A stretch of DNA of 64,000 nt, taken from positions 62,001 through 126,000 of the forward strand of contig NZ_AXWW01000014.1 of the NCBI RefSeq assembly GCF_000482865.1, written 5' to 3'. Origin of the DNA: Actinokineospora inagensis DSM 44258 (lineage in GTDB: Bacteria > Actinomycetota > Actinomycetes > Mycobacteriales > Pseudonocardiaceae). Of the stretch, positions 26,054-38,035 are shown piece by piece. The notes below the pieces were generated by a model, which saw only the letters and a program-made list of their open reading frames with translations, did not search any database and was not told the origin of the DNA. Made by a program: the position numbers and the translations under genes. Positions within the stretch are counted from its first letter, which is position 1. Each line of letters opens with the position of its first letter.

Positions 26054-26980
26054 ATGACAAGGAAAACAGTGTTGCTGGTCGGGTTGCTGGCCGTGCTGCT
26101 CGGCCTGGTCGGGGCACCCGCCACCGCGGCGGCGCCCGGTTTCCCGAGTGAGCTCCGGCTGCCCGACGGGTTTCGCCCGGAGGGCATCGCGATCGGGTCC
26201 TGGCCGGTGGCGTACTTCGGTTCACTGGCCGATGGGCGCATCCAGCAGATCGACCTGCGCACCGGTGCGAGCACCCAGTTGAGCCCGGGGGTCGGGGCGC
26301 CCTCGGTCGGGCTCAAGGTCGACTCCGAGCACCACCGGTTGTTCGTCGCGGGCGGCACCTCGGGCGAGGTCCGGGTGGTCGACACGCGCGACGGCAAGCT
26401 GATCGCCCGGTTCCCGGTCGGCGCCACCGGCGCCTTCCTCAACGACCTGGTGATCGCCCGGGACGCCGTGTGGGTGACCGACTCGACCCTTCCCCAGCTC
26501 TACAAACTCCCCCTCGGCCGCGACGGTTCACTCCCACCCGCCGCCGTGACCGTGCCGCTCACCGGCGACTGGCCGAACGACCCGAAGTCCTTCAACGGCA
26601 ACGGCATCGTCACCACCCCGGACGGCCGCGCGCTGATCGTCGGCAACACCGGCACCGGCAAGCTGTTCCGGGTCGACCCCGCCACCGGCGCCGCGAAGGC
26701 CGTCGACCTCGGCACCGACAGCCTCCTCGGCAACGACGGCGAACTCCGCCTCGGCACCGACCTCTACGTCGTCGAGAACGGGTTCAACCGAATCGCCAAG
26801 CTCACCCTCCGCCCCGACGGCACCGCCGCCACCCTGGAGCGCCGCCTCACCGACCGCCACTTCGACACGACCACCGCCATCGCCGCCTTCACCGACCGCC
26901 TCTACGCCGTCAACGCCCGCTTCAGCACCCCGCCCACCCCCACCACCACCTACACGGCCACCGCCATCCCCCGCTTCTAA
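26054..26980 (+). CDS. Secreted SMP-30/NHL-like beta-propeller protein
   Basis: A 308-residue exported protein. A short signal peptide (MTRKTVLLVGLLAVLLGLVG, cleavage near TAAA) is followed by strand-turn repeats with the spacing of a six-bladed beta-propeller: IGSWPVAYFGSLADGRIQQI, SEHHRLFVAGGTSGEVRVVD, PDGRALIVGNTGTGKLFRVD and DLYVVENGFNRIAKL. Proteins of this class include gluconolactonase-like hydrolases and binding-only propellers. Metal ligands cannot be confirmed, so no reaction is assigned. The start at 26054 has a ccgggga site 3 nt upstream. It appears to be a single-gene unit. Confidence 0.78.
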   Translation: MTRKTVLLVGLLAVLLGLVGAPATAAAPGFPSELRLPDGFRPEGIAIGSWPVAYFGSLADGRIQQIDLRTGASTQLSPGVGAPSVGLKVDSEHHRLFVAGGTSGEVRVVDTRDGKLIARFPVGATGAFLNDLVIARDAVWVTDSTLPQLYKLPLGRDGSLPPAAVTVPLTGDWPNDPKSFNGNGIVTTPDGRALIVGNTGTGKLFRVDPATGAAKAVDLGTDSLLGNDGELRLGTDLYVVENGFNRIAKLTLRPDGTAATLERRLTDRHFDTTTAIAAFTDRLYAVNARFSTPPTPTTTYTATAIPRF

Positions 26981-27119
26981 CCCCCGCCCACTCGATCCGC
27001 GGCCCGGCCCCGCGGTCACCACCACACCGCGACACACCACCACCCGCAGCACCCACCCGCCTCCTCAGCCCGAACCACAACCCGATCCCACAACCCGATC
27101 CCACAACCACCACCCACGG

Positions 27120-27520
27120 CTGCTCTGCCACCAACCACTTCACGAACAACCAAGGCACATCCACGACGATCATGACCGGCCGCTACGCCCGCAACTCCAC
27201 CCACAGCCCCAACGGCCACCTCACCACCAACCACGTCACCACCGGTCACCTCGCCACGACCAGCAACTGCGCGAACAACAACACTCCCAACCAATACGCC
27301 ACCGGCACGACCCCATCGCCACGAACCGCAGCACATCCACGACGATCATGACCGGCCGCTACGCCCGCAACTCCACCCACAGCCCCAACGGCCACCTCAC
27401 CACAAACACTTCACCGCCAACCACGTCACCACCGGCCACCTCACCGCCAACCACGTCACCGCCTACCCCTCACCACCGGCCACCTCACCACCGCCACTCC
27501 ACCACCAACCACCCCTCCGC
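27120..27520 (-). pseudogene. Inverted decayed copies of the MFS gene
   Basis: Read on the minus strand, 27255-27391 matches 28247-28384 of the intact MFS gene on the plus strand, with about nine substitutions and one deleted base. One substitution turns an AAG codon into TAG. A second, shorter copy, 27155-27228, repeats the first part of the same segment and is identical to copy one there. Flanking bases (27408-27520) are degenerate ccacctcaccaccggcc-like repeats. These are remnants, not genes. Confidence 0.8.
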
Positions 27521-28060
27521 AGGCATGCTCAGAGACCGAGGTGAGCCCGGCCGGTGCGCGAGTCAGCGGCTCAGCCGATCAGCGGCGGACCTGCAGGCGG
27601 CCCGCCCACCCCGACTCGACCGCCGCCGCTTCCGGGCACCAAGTCGACCGGGACCTCGGCCCGGCCTGCGGTCGCCAGTACGCGGCGGCAGGCCGGCACT
27701 TGCCGCACTGTCCGCCCACGTGCGCCGGCAGCCATGCGGCCGTCGCGATGTCGCTTCCCAACCAGCCTTGCCGAGTCAGACCGGCCGCAGGGCACCACGC
27801 CATGACACACCGACGACCGCTCGCTCCCGACCACTACCCGCGCGGTCGTCATCGCCCCGCTGCGACCACCCGCTCGACCCGAGCCGCAGTGGCCTCAGGG
27901 TCACGTGTCAGCGCACGTCAACGCCACATACCATCCCGCCTCGAACACTGGCTACGCGGCCATCACCATCGCCGCGGTTGACCGAACGGGATGGGTCGGT
28001 CCCGTGGTTGTCGGTGCGTCGTGGCACGCTCGGGTGGCGCGGGACTGGGGGTGCGAAGCA
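27521..28060. other. Intergenic stretch before the MFS gene
   Basis: No gene is supported. Several frames are open on both strands, but their composition is Arg/Pro-rich and none has a good ribosome site or a recognisable motif. The promoter of the MFS gene should lie in the last 150 bp, and I could not define it. Confidence 0.4.
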
Positions 28061-29329
28061 GTGCGGAAGGTCGGGCTGGGGCGGTCGTTCCGGTGGTTGT
28101 GGGCCGCGTACGCGGTGAGCGCTTATGGGACGGGGCTGGGGTTCGGGGCGTTCTCGATCGTCGCGATTGTGGGGTTGGGGGCGGGGGCCGTCGAGGTGGC
28201 GGTGCTGTCGTCGGCGGGGTTGGCGTTGGGGGCGGTGCTGTCGGTGCCGTTGGGGCCGTGGATGGAGTTCCGGGCGAAGCGGCCAGTCATGATCGTCATG
28301 GATGTGCTGCGGTTCGTGGCGATGGGGTCGGTGCCGGTGGCGTACTGGTTGGGGGTGTTGTCGTTCGCGCAGTTGCTGGTCGTGTCGATTGTGGCGGCGG
28401 GGGCGAAGATCGCGTTCACGGCGGCCAGTGGGGCGTATCTGAAGACCATCGTGCCGGGGGACGGCCTTTTGCCTGCGTCCAGCCGGTTCGAGTCGACGAC
28501 GTGGTCGGCGACGGTTGTCGGGCCGCCGTTGGGTGGGGCGGCGATCGGGGTGTTCGGGCCGGTGGCGACGGTCGCGATCGACGCGGTGAGCTACCTGCTG
28601 TCGGCATTGGGGATCGCCGCGATCCGGGAGCGGGAGCAGGCGCCGCCCGCGAGGCCGAGCGCTGTTCGGCGGTGGGGTGACCTGGTCGAGGGGTGGCGGT
28701 ACATCCTGAGCCACTCGACGTTGCGGCCGTTCTTCGTGAACGTGCTGCTGGTCAACGGGTTGATCATGGCGGCGGAGCCGGTGCTGTCCGTGTTGATGCT
28801 CGCCCACCTGGGGTTCCCGGTCTGGGAGTACGGGTTGGCGTTCGCGGTCCCGTGTGTCGGCGGGTTGATCGGGTCCCGGCTGGCCCGGCGGGTCGTGTCG
28901 CGGCTCGGTGAGTGGCGGGTGTTGCGGGTCTTCGGGGTGCTGCGCGCCTGCTGGCCGCTGGGGTTGGCGTTCGTCCAACCGGGGACGGTGGGGTTGGTGG
29001 TCGTGATGGTCACCGAGTTCGGGTTGATCGTCTGCGCGAGCATCTTCAACCCGGTGCTCTCCACCTACCGGCTGAACAACACCACCGCCGACCGGCAGGC
29101 CCGGGTGCTCGCCGCCTGGTCGACCTCGACCACGCTCAGCATCGCCGCCCTCACCGTGCTGTGGGGTGTGTTGGCGCAGGTCACCGGCCCGCGCACGGCC
29201 ATCGCCCTGGCTGGTCTGCTGCTGCTCGGGACCCCGTTCCTGTTACCGCGACAACCCGCCGTCGGGCGGGAAAAGCAGGTGGCGGCCGGTTCTGGCCAGG
29301 GCTCCCGCGATGTGGAACACGCGGAATAG
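28061..29329 (+). CDS. MFS transporter
   Basis: A 422-residue membrane protein with about twelve hydrophobic segments, of the MFS_3 type that includes macrolide exporters and enterobactin exporter-like proteins. The first helices follow LWAAYAVSAYGTG, and the loop between helices 2 and 3 carries GPWMEFRAKRPVM, a variant of the family signature with Glu and Arg. I chose the GTG at 28061, just before the first helix; an upstream open frame has no support. Part of this gene exists as inverted, decayed copies 0.9 kb upstream. The substrate is unknown and the next gene is a separate unit 60 bp on. Confidence 0.82.
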   Translation: MRKVGLGRSFRWLWAAYAVSAYGTGLGFGAFSIVAIVGLGAGAVEVAVLSSAGLALGAVLSVPLGPWMEFRAKRPVMIVMDVLRFVAMGSVPVAYWLGVLSFAQLLVVSIVAAGAKIAFTAASGAYLKTIVPGDGLLPASSRFESTTWSATVVGPPLGGAAIGVFGPVATVAIDAVSYLLSALGIAAIREREQAPPARPSAVRRWGDLVEGWRYILSHSTLRPFFVNVLLVNGLIMAAEPVLSVLMLAHLGFPVWEYGLAFAVPCVGGLIGSRLARRVVSRLGEWRVLRVFGVLRACWPLGLAFVQPGTVGLVVVMVTEFGLIVCASIFNPVLSTYRLNNTTADRQARVLAAWSTSTTLSIAALTVLWGVLAQVTGPRTAIALAGLLLLGTPFLLPRQPAVGREKQVAAGSGQGSRDVEHAE

Positions 29330-29389
29330 TCGGCCTGCCCGCCGGTTTGTGCTGGGGACAGGCGAACCGGCGGCGGGAGAGGGACAGCG

Positions 29390-30184
29390 ATGGCGGACTT
29401 CGCGGAGCAGTGGCAGGAGTGGAAGGCGCAGCGGGAGCGGGACCTGGCCGACCCGTACGGCTGGCTGGCGCTGGTGTCGCTCGACTGGCTGACCGACCAG
29501 CCGACGGCGTACCAGGGGCTGCCGGGCCTGTGGTGGCAGGACGCCGAGGCGGCCTACGTCGACCCGAACGGCGGTGAGCTCAGCCACGACGGCGAGGCCA
29601 TCACCGGGGTGAAGCGGATCGAGCTGGTCAACAGCGGCGCCGGGACCCGGGTGCGGGCGGGCGACGTCGAGGTGGAGATCGCCCGGCGGCGGGACTACCT
29701 GATCCGGGTGCACGACCCGAAGGCGGACGCGGTCGGCGGGTTCCGCGGGGTGCCCGCGTACGACCCGAAGTCGGAGTGGGTGCTCAGCGGGGTCTACGAG
29801 CCGTTCGACGAGGCCCGACCGACGACGGTGGGCGCCGTGGTGGCCGGGTTGACCCACGTCTACACCTCACCCGGCATCGTGCGGTTCACCTACAACGGGG
29901 CCGAACACACGCTGACCGCGTTCAACGGCAAGCAGGGCGGGTTCAGCATCCTGTTCACCGACGCCACCAGCGGAGTGACGACCTACGCGGCGAACCGGTC
30001 ACTGGCCGTGGCCGAGCCGGACGAGAACGGCACCGTGGTGCTGGACTTCAACCGCGCGGTGAACCTGCCATGCGCGTTCACCGCGTTCGCAACCTGCCCA
30101 TTGCCGCCCGCGGGGAACAACCTCCCGTTCGCCGTCGAGGCGGGCGAGCTGATCCCGTTCGAGCAGGAAGCTCTCGCGCACTAG
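29390..30184 (+). CDS. DUF1684 family protein
   Basis: A 264-residue cytoplasmic protein. The hallmarks of the DUF1684 family are all visible: GWLALVSLDWL near the N-terminus, the beta-rich middle, and the strongly conserved end NLPCAFTAFATCPLPPAGN followed by LPFAVEAGE. The function of the family is not established. The well-spaced [14 protein letters not shown] before the ATG supports the start. It is transcribed alone and ends at a GC-rich hairpin. Confidence 0.85.
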   Translation: MADFAEQWQEWKAQRERDLADPYGWLALVSLDWLTDQPTAYQGLPGLWWQDAEAAYVDPNGGELSHDGEAITGVKRIELVNSGAGTRVRAGDVEVEIARRRDYLIRVHDPKADAVGGFRGVPAYDPKSEWVLSGVYEPFDEARPTTVGAVVAGLTHVYTSPGIVRFTYNGAEHTLTAFNGKQGGFSILFTDATSGVTTYAANRSLAVAEPDENGTVVLDFNRAVNLPCAFTAFATCPLPPAGNNLPFAVEAGELIPFEQEALAH

Positions 30185-30209
30185 CGGCCCGACCCGGAAC
30201 GTCGGCCGC
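30184..30209 (+). terminator. Putative terminator hairpin
   Basis: GCGGCC (30184-30189) pairs with GGCCGC (30204-30209) and the stem extends by GAC/GTC with one bulged base. It starts at the stop codon of the DUF1684 gene. Confidence 0.5.
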
Positions 30210-30213
30210 GTAT

Positions 30214-30432
30214 CGGCCTGTCCACGGCGTTCCTGACAAGGCGCCGGAACGGCCTCGTCCTTGGACGTGCCAGTGGCGCAGCCAGGGACATCGTGGGCAG
30301 GTCGAGACGCGACTACACGAATTCCCGGGTCAACCCACTAAAGCGCTAGCTGTGCATCTGCCTGTTCACGGCGTTGCAGGCAAGGACGCCAGAACGTGCG
30401 CTGGGCGCGTTCGGGGGCGTGGCCAGGTCGAG
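30214..30432. repeat. Two degenerate copies of a 70-90-bp direct repeat
   Basis: Segments 30214-30306 and 30361-30432 both begin cctgtycacggcgtt, pass through aaggmcgccrgaacg, and end with gtggscaggtcgag. The copies differ by several indels. They lie between the convergent DUF1684 and WD40-like genes and encode nothing that I recognise. Confidence 0.55.
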
Positions 30433-30435
30433 CCG

Positions 30436-31302
30436 CTAGTCCACATCGGACCGGGGTTCGGGGAGCGCGGCCTGACCGGGCCGCGCTTCCACCGGGTCGG
30501 CGGGGACGGCGGGGATGTGGCGGACCGTGCCGTCGGCGGCCAGGAAGCTGCCGTCGGCGTAGTGCAGGGCGGTGACGGGGGCGGTGGTCTCGACGGTGGA
30601 CCAGCGTCGGGTGGGCAGGTCGTAGAGGGCGACCTGGGCCGTGGCCGAGCCCGCCGCGATGACCATGCCGTCGGTGGTGACGGCGGCGCAGGTCAGTGGG
30701 TGTGGTGCGGGGATCGCGACCACTTCGGACTCCGACCACAGGCGCAGGTCCGCCCCGACGGTTGCGAATCGGTTGTCCGGTAGCGCTATGCAGGCGTGGG
30801 CACCTGTGTCGGTTATCCGGTCGAACAGTTCCAGGGTCGTGAGGTCGTACCGGGCGATCGCGCCGTCGGTGGCGAGCGCGATGAGGACGCCGCCCGCCAC
30901 AGTCAGATCGGCGATGGCGGTGTCGTGCGCGCGGACGGTATCCACGGCTCTTACCTGGTCGACATCCACTGCGAATATGACAGCCTCGCCCGCCTCGGTA
31001 CCGACGACGGCGTGACCGGGAAATGCCGCCGCGCTGGTCAGCGCTACCGGGAGGCGGTGCAGCGGTTCCGCGGTGAGGGCGTTGAGCAGCACGCCGCCCG
31101 CTCCCCCGGTCAGCACGATCGGGCCCGACGAACACAGGAACGCGCACTCACCGGCCAGGGTTGCCCGGACGTCACCTTTTCGGCGGATCACCCCGGCGTG
31201 GTCGAGGGTGAGCACAGCGCCGTCGTGGCTGGTGATGGCGCATTCGCGGCGGGGTGCGGTGCCGGTAGTCCGGCGGGGTCGGTGGAGCGTGCTGTTGTTC
31301 AT
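30436..31302 (-). CDS. WD40/quinoprotein-like propeller protein
   Basis: A 288-residue cytoplasmic protein of about seven short strand-rich repeats (for example CAITSHDGAVLTLDHAGVIR, LIALATDGAIARYDL, TAQVALYDLPTRRWSTV), as in WD40-like propellers. No enzymatic motif is visible and it probably acts as a binding scaffold. The ATG at 31302 with an acggaaga site is preferred over an upstream start at 31371. It is divergent from the MASE1 histidine kinase, with only 96 bp between starts, so shared control is possible. Confidence 0.7.
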   Translation of the reverse strand: MNNSTLHRPRRTTGTAPRRECAITSHDGAVLTLDHAGVIRRKGDVRATLAGECAFLCSSGPIVLTGGAGGVLLNALTAEPLHRLPVALTSAAAFPGHAVVGTEAGEAVIFAVDVDQVRAVDTVRAHDTAIADLTVAGGVLIALATDGAIARYDLTTLELFDRITDTGAHACIALPDNRFATVGADLRLWSESEVVAIPAPHPLTCAAVTTDGMVIAAGSATAQVALYDLPTRRWSTVETTAPVTALHYADGSFLAADGTVRHIPAVPADPVEARPGQAALPEPRSDVD

Positions 31303-31398
31303 TCTTCCGTCCGTCTCACCTGGGGAACCTGTTTCCGATAGCGCCCTTCGTCCTTTTCCGGTAACCGGCACAATGGCGTTTGCCTGACTTTACCGAGG

Positions 31399-33591
<2,193 letters not shown>

Positions 33592-33615
<24 letters not shown>

Positions 33616-35142
33616 CCCCGCGTCGGCGGCGGGTGGCAGTGGCTTGGCGGTGTCCTTGATCATGGCCATCAGCATGTCCTTGGCCTGGGCGAGCGGCATG
33701 ATCTGGGCCAGCGCCTCGGCCATGCCGCCGTCGGCGCCGCTGATCATGGTGGGCACGTTGGCCTTGACCAGCTCGGCGACGGCGCGGGTGAGGCCGACGT
33801 GGTCTGGCCCGAGGAGTTCGACGAGGACCTGGATCTCGACGTGCTTGAGGCGTTCGCGGTGTTCCTGGACGCGGATGCGCTGGTGTTCGATCTCGGAGAC
33901 CACGGCCTCGTTGGTGTTGCGGGCGCGGAGTTCGGCCAGGCTCGCCTCTTCGAGCCGGACCTCTTCCTGCTTGACGGCGATGCGGCGGCGCATCTCGTTG
34001 ATGGCGGGTTCGTCGCAGTGGAACTGTTCGAGGGTGGTGGTCATGGCGATGATGCCGGTGGTCGCGAGGGCCTGGCGGACTTCCCCGGCGAGTTCGACGC
34101 ACACCTCGTCGTAGCGGGTGATGAACTCCTGGATGCGGTAGTGCCCACCGATGCGGCGGAAGTACCCGGCCACCGTCGCGGCGAGTTCCTTCTCCACGAA
34201 CTGGCGGACGAGCGCGCGACCCGACTGCTTGTTGTGCCCGAACCGCCGCACCAGCAGCGGCGCGATCTCCGCCGGGATCCGCACCGTCTGCGTCATGTTC
34301 AGCCGCACCGTGTGCCCCTGCACGTCGAGCACCACCTCGTCGAGCGAGGCGTCGAGGTTGTCCGCCGACTTCGGGTCGCTGGTCCACTCCAGGATCAGGT
34401 GGCGGGTCGGGATCGGGACGACGGAGGCGAACCACGGGTTGAGCACGTACCAGCCGCCCTCGGGCAGCGTCTCGGACTGGACGCCGATCTCGCCGCCGTT
34501 CGCCAGGAACACCCACGACAACCGGAACCGGTCGTGTCCCGGTACCACCCTGCCCGCGTCTGTGGGGGCGGTCGACGGCGCCAGGCCCGCGTGCGCGATG
34601 ACGACGCCGGTCTCACCGATGGGGATGTTGGTGCCACGCAGGTCGTCGACGGTCAGGTCCTCCACGGCGGCCTTGTCCGGGGTGTTCACGGTGATCACGT
34701 CGAACACCTGGGGGTTGATGTTGTAGTAGCCGCTCATCAGGACCTGCTGCTGACGGCCCTGCTCACCGCCGGACCACAGGAACCGGTGCGCGTCCTGGAA
34801 GTGGTTGCACTCCACGTGCTTGGCCAACTGGTTGCCCGCGGGCCGGATCGCGCCGACCCGGGCGACGACCAACCCGAACGTCCCGTTGGGTACGTGCACC
34901 TGCGGGGCCACGACCAGCCGCTCGAACGGGCGCGGCCAGTACACGGTGAACGTGGGCACCGTTCCCGCCTGCCACCCCGGGCCGCCGGTCACGCTGACCC
35001 ACCCGGTGTCGCCGACGCCGCGCTTGCCCCGCGACCGGTGGACCAGTCCGACGTGCCCCAGCGGAATCCGGCGCGGCCGCAGCGGCAGCAGGGCGATCAC
35101 CAGCACCACCGCCACCAGGCCGATCACCAACAACACCGGCAT
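33592..35142 (-). CDS. SPFH/Band 7 (flotillin-like) protein
   Basis: A 516-residue protein anchored by one N-terminal membrane helix (MPVLLVIGLVAVVLVIALLP). The middle part has the pattern of an SPFH domain (GETGVVIAHAG, then DVQGHTVRLNMTQTVRIPAE), and residues about 390-460 form a charged helical region (VKQEEVRLEEASLAELRARN and on) as in flotillins. Such proteins scaffold membrane microdomains and oligomerise. It starts 5 nt after the cyclase-like/GUN4-like gene, with a gaaggtg site, so the two form an operon and probably work together. Confidence 0.82.
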
Positions 35143-35147
35143 CACCT

Positions 35148-36401
35148 TCACCACCTCGATGGGGCGCGTAGCGCACAGTCGATCAGTCTCTTGTGGACGG
35201 CGATCACGGTCTTGGCCCAGTCGTCGTGCCAGCGCTCGTGGTGTTCGCGGTCCGGGTTGCGCAGGGTCGGGTAGAACGGCCCGTCCGGGGCGCCGCCGGT
35301 GAAGGCGGGGTACGGGGGCACCGGGTCGTCCGGGTTGGCCCGCCAACCGAGCAGGACGCACAGAGCCCGGAACTGGCGCGGGCTGGTGACGGCCAGGTCC
35401 GCGCACCGGGCGCGTTGGGCGCGCAGTCCCCACGCCCCACTGGACGCGGCCGACCACGCCGCGTCGATGGAGGCGAGCAGGTCGAGGGGCAGCAGGGCGC
35501 CGTCGTCAATGCGCAACCAGCCCGCCCGGGTGCGACCGGTGTGTTCGAGCAACGCCCGGGTGGTCAACTCGTCGGCGGCGGCGACCTCGCCCGCCGCGAG
35601 CGCGTGCTGCATATCGGCGACCAGGTCGAGGACCGCGCGGCTCGGCGGCTCGGGCACCGGCTCCGGGGTCGGCGGTGCCGCCGGTATCTCCGGGGGCCGT
35701 CGCGGTTGGTGCCCGTTGACCCCGTGCAGGTGCCGCAGGTCGATCGGGTCCGGGGTGACCCGCGCCCGCGCCCGCGCGTGGTTGCCCGGGATGCGCAGGT
35801 ACGCGGTCTCGTGGAAGTTCTTGCGCGGCAGGTCGATCCGCAGTTCGGCGAACTGGTCCGGCCGGAGGCCACCCAACTCGTTGCGCACGGCCCGGTCGTA
35901 GAGCCGGTCGGAGATGACCAGTGCCAGGTTCGCGGTCGGGTGGTCGCGCAACGCGCCGCGCACCGGGTCCGCGTTGAGCAACCGGTTGAGGGTGATCAGC
36001 GCCGGACCGGCGTAACCGAGCATGCCCGGGGTCAGCACGTCGAGCACCATCGCCACGCGCAACCGGATGGTCAGGTCGGGCGAGCTGTCGGAGCGGTCGC
36101 TGACGAGCAGGTCGTCCAGCCGCTCCACCAGGGTGCGCAGGACGACGAGCAGGTCGACGTCACCGGGCAGGACAGCCGTCTCGCCATCCCCCTCGGCCCG
36201 CCGGTCCCACTCGGTCCGGCTCAACCCGGACGCCTGCGCGGCCGCGTCCAACATGAGGTCGAGCCGCTGCTGCACAACCTGCTGGCGACGGGTGATCAGC
36301 CTGCTGAACCCCTCGACGTCGACCCCGAGCACCAACCGTTCGACGAGGATCGGCGGCTGCCCCGGGCTCCCGGCGACCCCGAACGACGTGATACGGGTCA
36401 T
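35148..36401 (-). CDS. Class III cyclase-like / GUN4-like fusion protein
   Basis: A 417-residue soluble protein with two parts. Residues about 22-190 resemble a class III nucleotide cyclase: DVEGFSRL holds the first metal Asp (Asp28) and AEGDGE the second. Whether purine-recognition residues are kept I cannot tell. A Pro-rich linker (about 225-255) leads to a C-terminal part very like GUN4: ADELTTRALLEHTG, then LLPLDLLASIDAAWSAASSG, AWGLRAQ, LCVLLGWR and a closing GAPDGPFYP, parallel to the GUN4 pattern of DLxxIDxLW, FGFSVQ, VGW and APxGHLP. GUN4 binds tetrapyrroles in phototrophs; in a non-phototroph it may be a signalling domain. It is co-transcribed with the SPFH gene. Confidence 0.65.
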   Translation of the reverse strand: MTRITSFGVAGSPGQPPILVERLVLGVDVEGFSRLITRRQQVVQQRLDLMLDAAAQASGLSRTEWDRRAEGDGETAVLPGDVDLLVVLRTLVERLDDLLVSDRSDSSPDLTIRLRVAMVLDVLTPGMLGYAGPALITLNRLLNADPVRGALRDHPTANLALVISDRLYDRAVRNELGGLRPDQFAELRIDLPRKNFHETAYLRIPGNHARARARVTPDPIDLRHLHGVNGHQPRRPPEIPAAPPTPEPVPEPPSRAVLDLVADMQHALAAGEVAAADELTTRALLEHTGRTRAGWLRIDDGALLPLDLLASIDAAWSAASSGAWGLRAQRARCADLAVTSPRQFRALCVLLGWRANPDDPVPPYPAFTGGAPDGPFYPTLRNPDREHHERWHDDWAKTVIAVHKRLIDCALRAPSRW

Positions 36402-36736
36402 GCCCCCAGTGTCCCGACGGACTCCGGCGAAGTGCGGGCCGCACTCGGTAATGTCCAGGAACTGTCAACCCACCCGGGAGGCCCGGCGATCGAGCCCGCC
36501 GTCACCACCGCGCACGCCCTGTCCCGAGTAGACCACCTGGACCGCCATCTACACGCCTTCCGGCGCGTCAATCCGGATTCAGCCTTGGCAACAGCACGAA
36601 ATGTGGACCGACAGGTCGCAAATGGCGTGCCGCTCCCTCGCGGGTGTCCTGATAGTCGTCAAGGTGGGTAATCACCTGCGAGACACCCTGACCGCCCGCT
36701 ACAGCCTGCCGAGACTTTCCGGGAGTCGACCTCATC
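36402..36736. other. Intergenic stretch, nothing recognised
   Basis: This lies between two minus-strand genes. Short overlapping open frames exist on both strands without ribosome sites or motifs. The promoter of the cyclase-like/SPFH operon should be near 36402-36500. Confidence 0.4.
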
Positions 36737-37963
36737 TCATCGGACACCCCGCCGCAGGCGCCCCGGCCGGGGCTGATCTGCTCGGACCTCTGGTAGCAGC
36801 AGCAACGCACAGACCACTGTGGACACGACAACCACACCCCCCAGCAGCGTGGCCGTGACTCCGAACGCCGACACGCCGAGTGGGGTCAGCAGGTAGCCGA
36901 GTGGTCCGACGGCGTAGTAGCCGAGCCAGTCGAAAGAGGACACTCGGCTGAGGAGGTCGGTGGGGATGCGTTGCTGGAGGGTGGTTTGCCACAGGGTCCA
37001 ATAGGCCGACTGTTCGACGCCCATCGCGAGAGCGCCGCACCACAGTGCGGGGAGTGGGGCGCCGACGGCGAGTAGTAGCGGCAAGGGCAACAGCAGCAGG
37101 GCACCGCTGACCACCCACACGAGCGGGCGGCGGGGGGTGCGGCGGGTGATCAGGATCCCGCCTGCCACCGCGCCGACGCCGAGGGCGGACAGCACTGAGG
37201 CCCAGGCGCCTGCGCCGCCCGGGGTGGACAGGGCGATGACGGGGCCGAGGACCATCAGCGGGGCGAAGACGAGCATGCCGCACAGAGCGGCGAGGGTGGT
37301 CACCGTCCACAGCCAGCGGCGGGAGCGGAACTCGCGCCAGCCCGCGCGGACTTGGGCGACGACGTGTTGCCGGTCTCCTCCTGGTCGCCTGCCGACCCGC
37401 AGGGCGGACACCACGGCCGCGCTGACCGCGAACGTTCCCGCGTCGACGACCAAGGCCTGACCGGGGCCGACGGCGACCGCCAACAGGCCGCCCAGGGCGG
37501 GGCCCAAGATCGCGGTCACGGCGTTCACCAGGCTGCGCAGGGCGTTGGCCGCACCGCGGTACTCGGCGGAGCTCGCCTCGGCTCCGATCGCGGTGACAGC
37601 GGGTAGGTAGACACCGGCAGCGGCGCCGGACACGACCTGCAGGGCGACGACCTGCCACAACCGCGCGCACCCGAACACCACCAAGGCCGCCGTCAGCCCC
37701 TGGGACGCGAACCGGACCAGGTCAGCGGCCATCATCAGACGGCGACGCGGGTGGCGGTCGCCGAGTACGCCGCCGACGACCAGGAAGGCGGCCAAGGCCA
37801 GGGACTCGGCGGCGAGGACCAGGCCGACGTCGGTCGCGTCGCCGAAGGTGAGGACGGCGAGTCCGGTGACGGTGGTCGCCGCCTGGTTGCCGAGTTGGGA
37901 GACCAGTCGGGCGGTGATGAGCAGCCGGAACTCCCGCTCGGCCATGGCGCGCAAGGTGGTCAC
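36737..37963 (-). CDS. MFS transporter
   Basis: A 408-residue protein with about twelve hydrophobic segments. The signature loop GVLGDRHPRRRLMMAADLVR follows helix 2, and the family looks like the MFS_3 or macrolide-exporter type (RLVSQLGNQAATTVTGLAVL at helix 1). A charged loop after helix 6 (GRRPGGDRQHVVAQVRAG) separates the halves. It is divergent from a split-barrel enzyme gene, with 72 bp between the starts. The substrate is unknown. Three MFS exporters in this window are of the same broad type, but they are not close copies. Confidence 0.87.
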   Translation of the reverse strand: MTTLRAMAEREFRLLITARLVSQLGNQAATTVTGLAVLTFGDATDVGLVLAAESLALAAFLVVGGVLGDRHPRRRLMMAADLVRFASQGLTAALVVFGCARLWQVVALQVVSGAAAGVYLPAVTAIGAEASSAEYRGAANALRSLVNAVTAILGPALGGLLAVAVGPGQALVVDAGTFAVSAAVVSALRVGRRPGGDRQHVVAQVRAGWREFRSRRWLWTVTTLAALCGMLVFAPLMVLGPVIALSTPGGAGAWASVLSALGVGAVAGGILITRRTPRRPLVWVVSGALLLLPLPLLLAVGAPLPALWCGALAMGVEQSAYWTLWQTTLQQRIPTDLLSRVSSFDWLGYYAVGPLGYLLTPLGVSAFGVTATLLGGVVVVSTVVCALLLLPEVRADQPRPGRLRRGVR

Positions 37964-38035
37964 CGGCCCAGGACGTTAGCGCCACCGAGTGCTCTGGGGC
38001 GCCTGGTTTTTCACCGACGGCGATAGGGTGATCGC

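Noticed and set aside
28061-29329. Macrolide- or drug-specific assignment for this MFS exporter
   Set aside because: The fold is clear, but no residue pattern or neighbour allows a substrate to be named.
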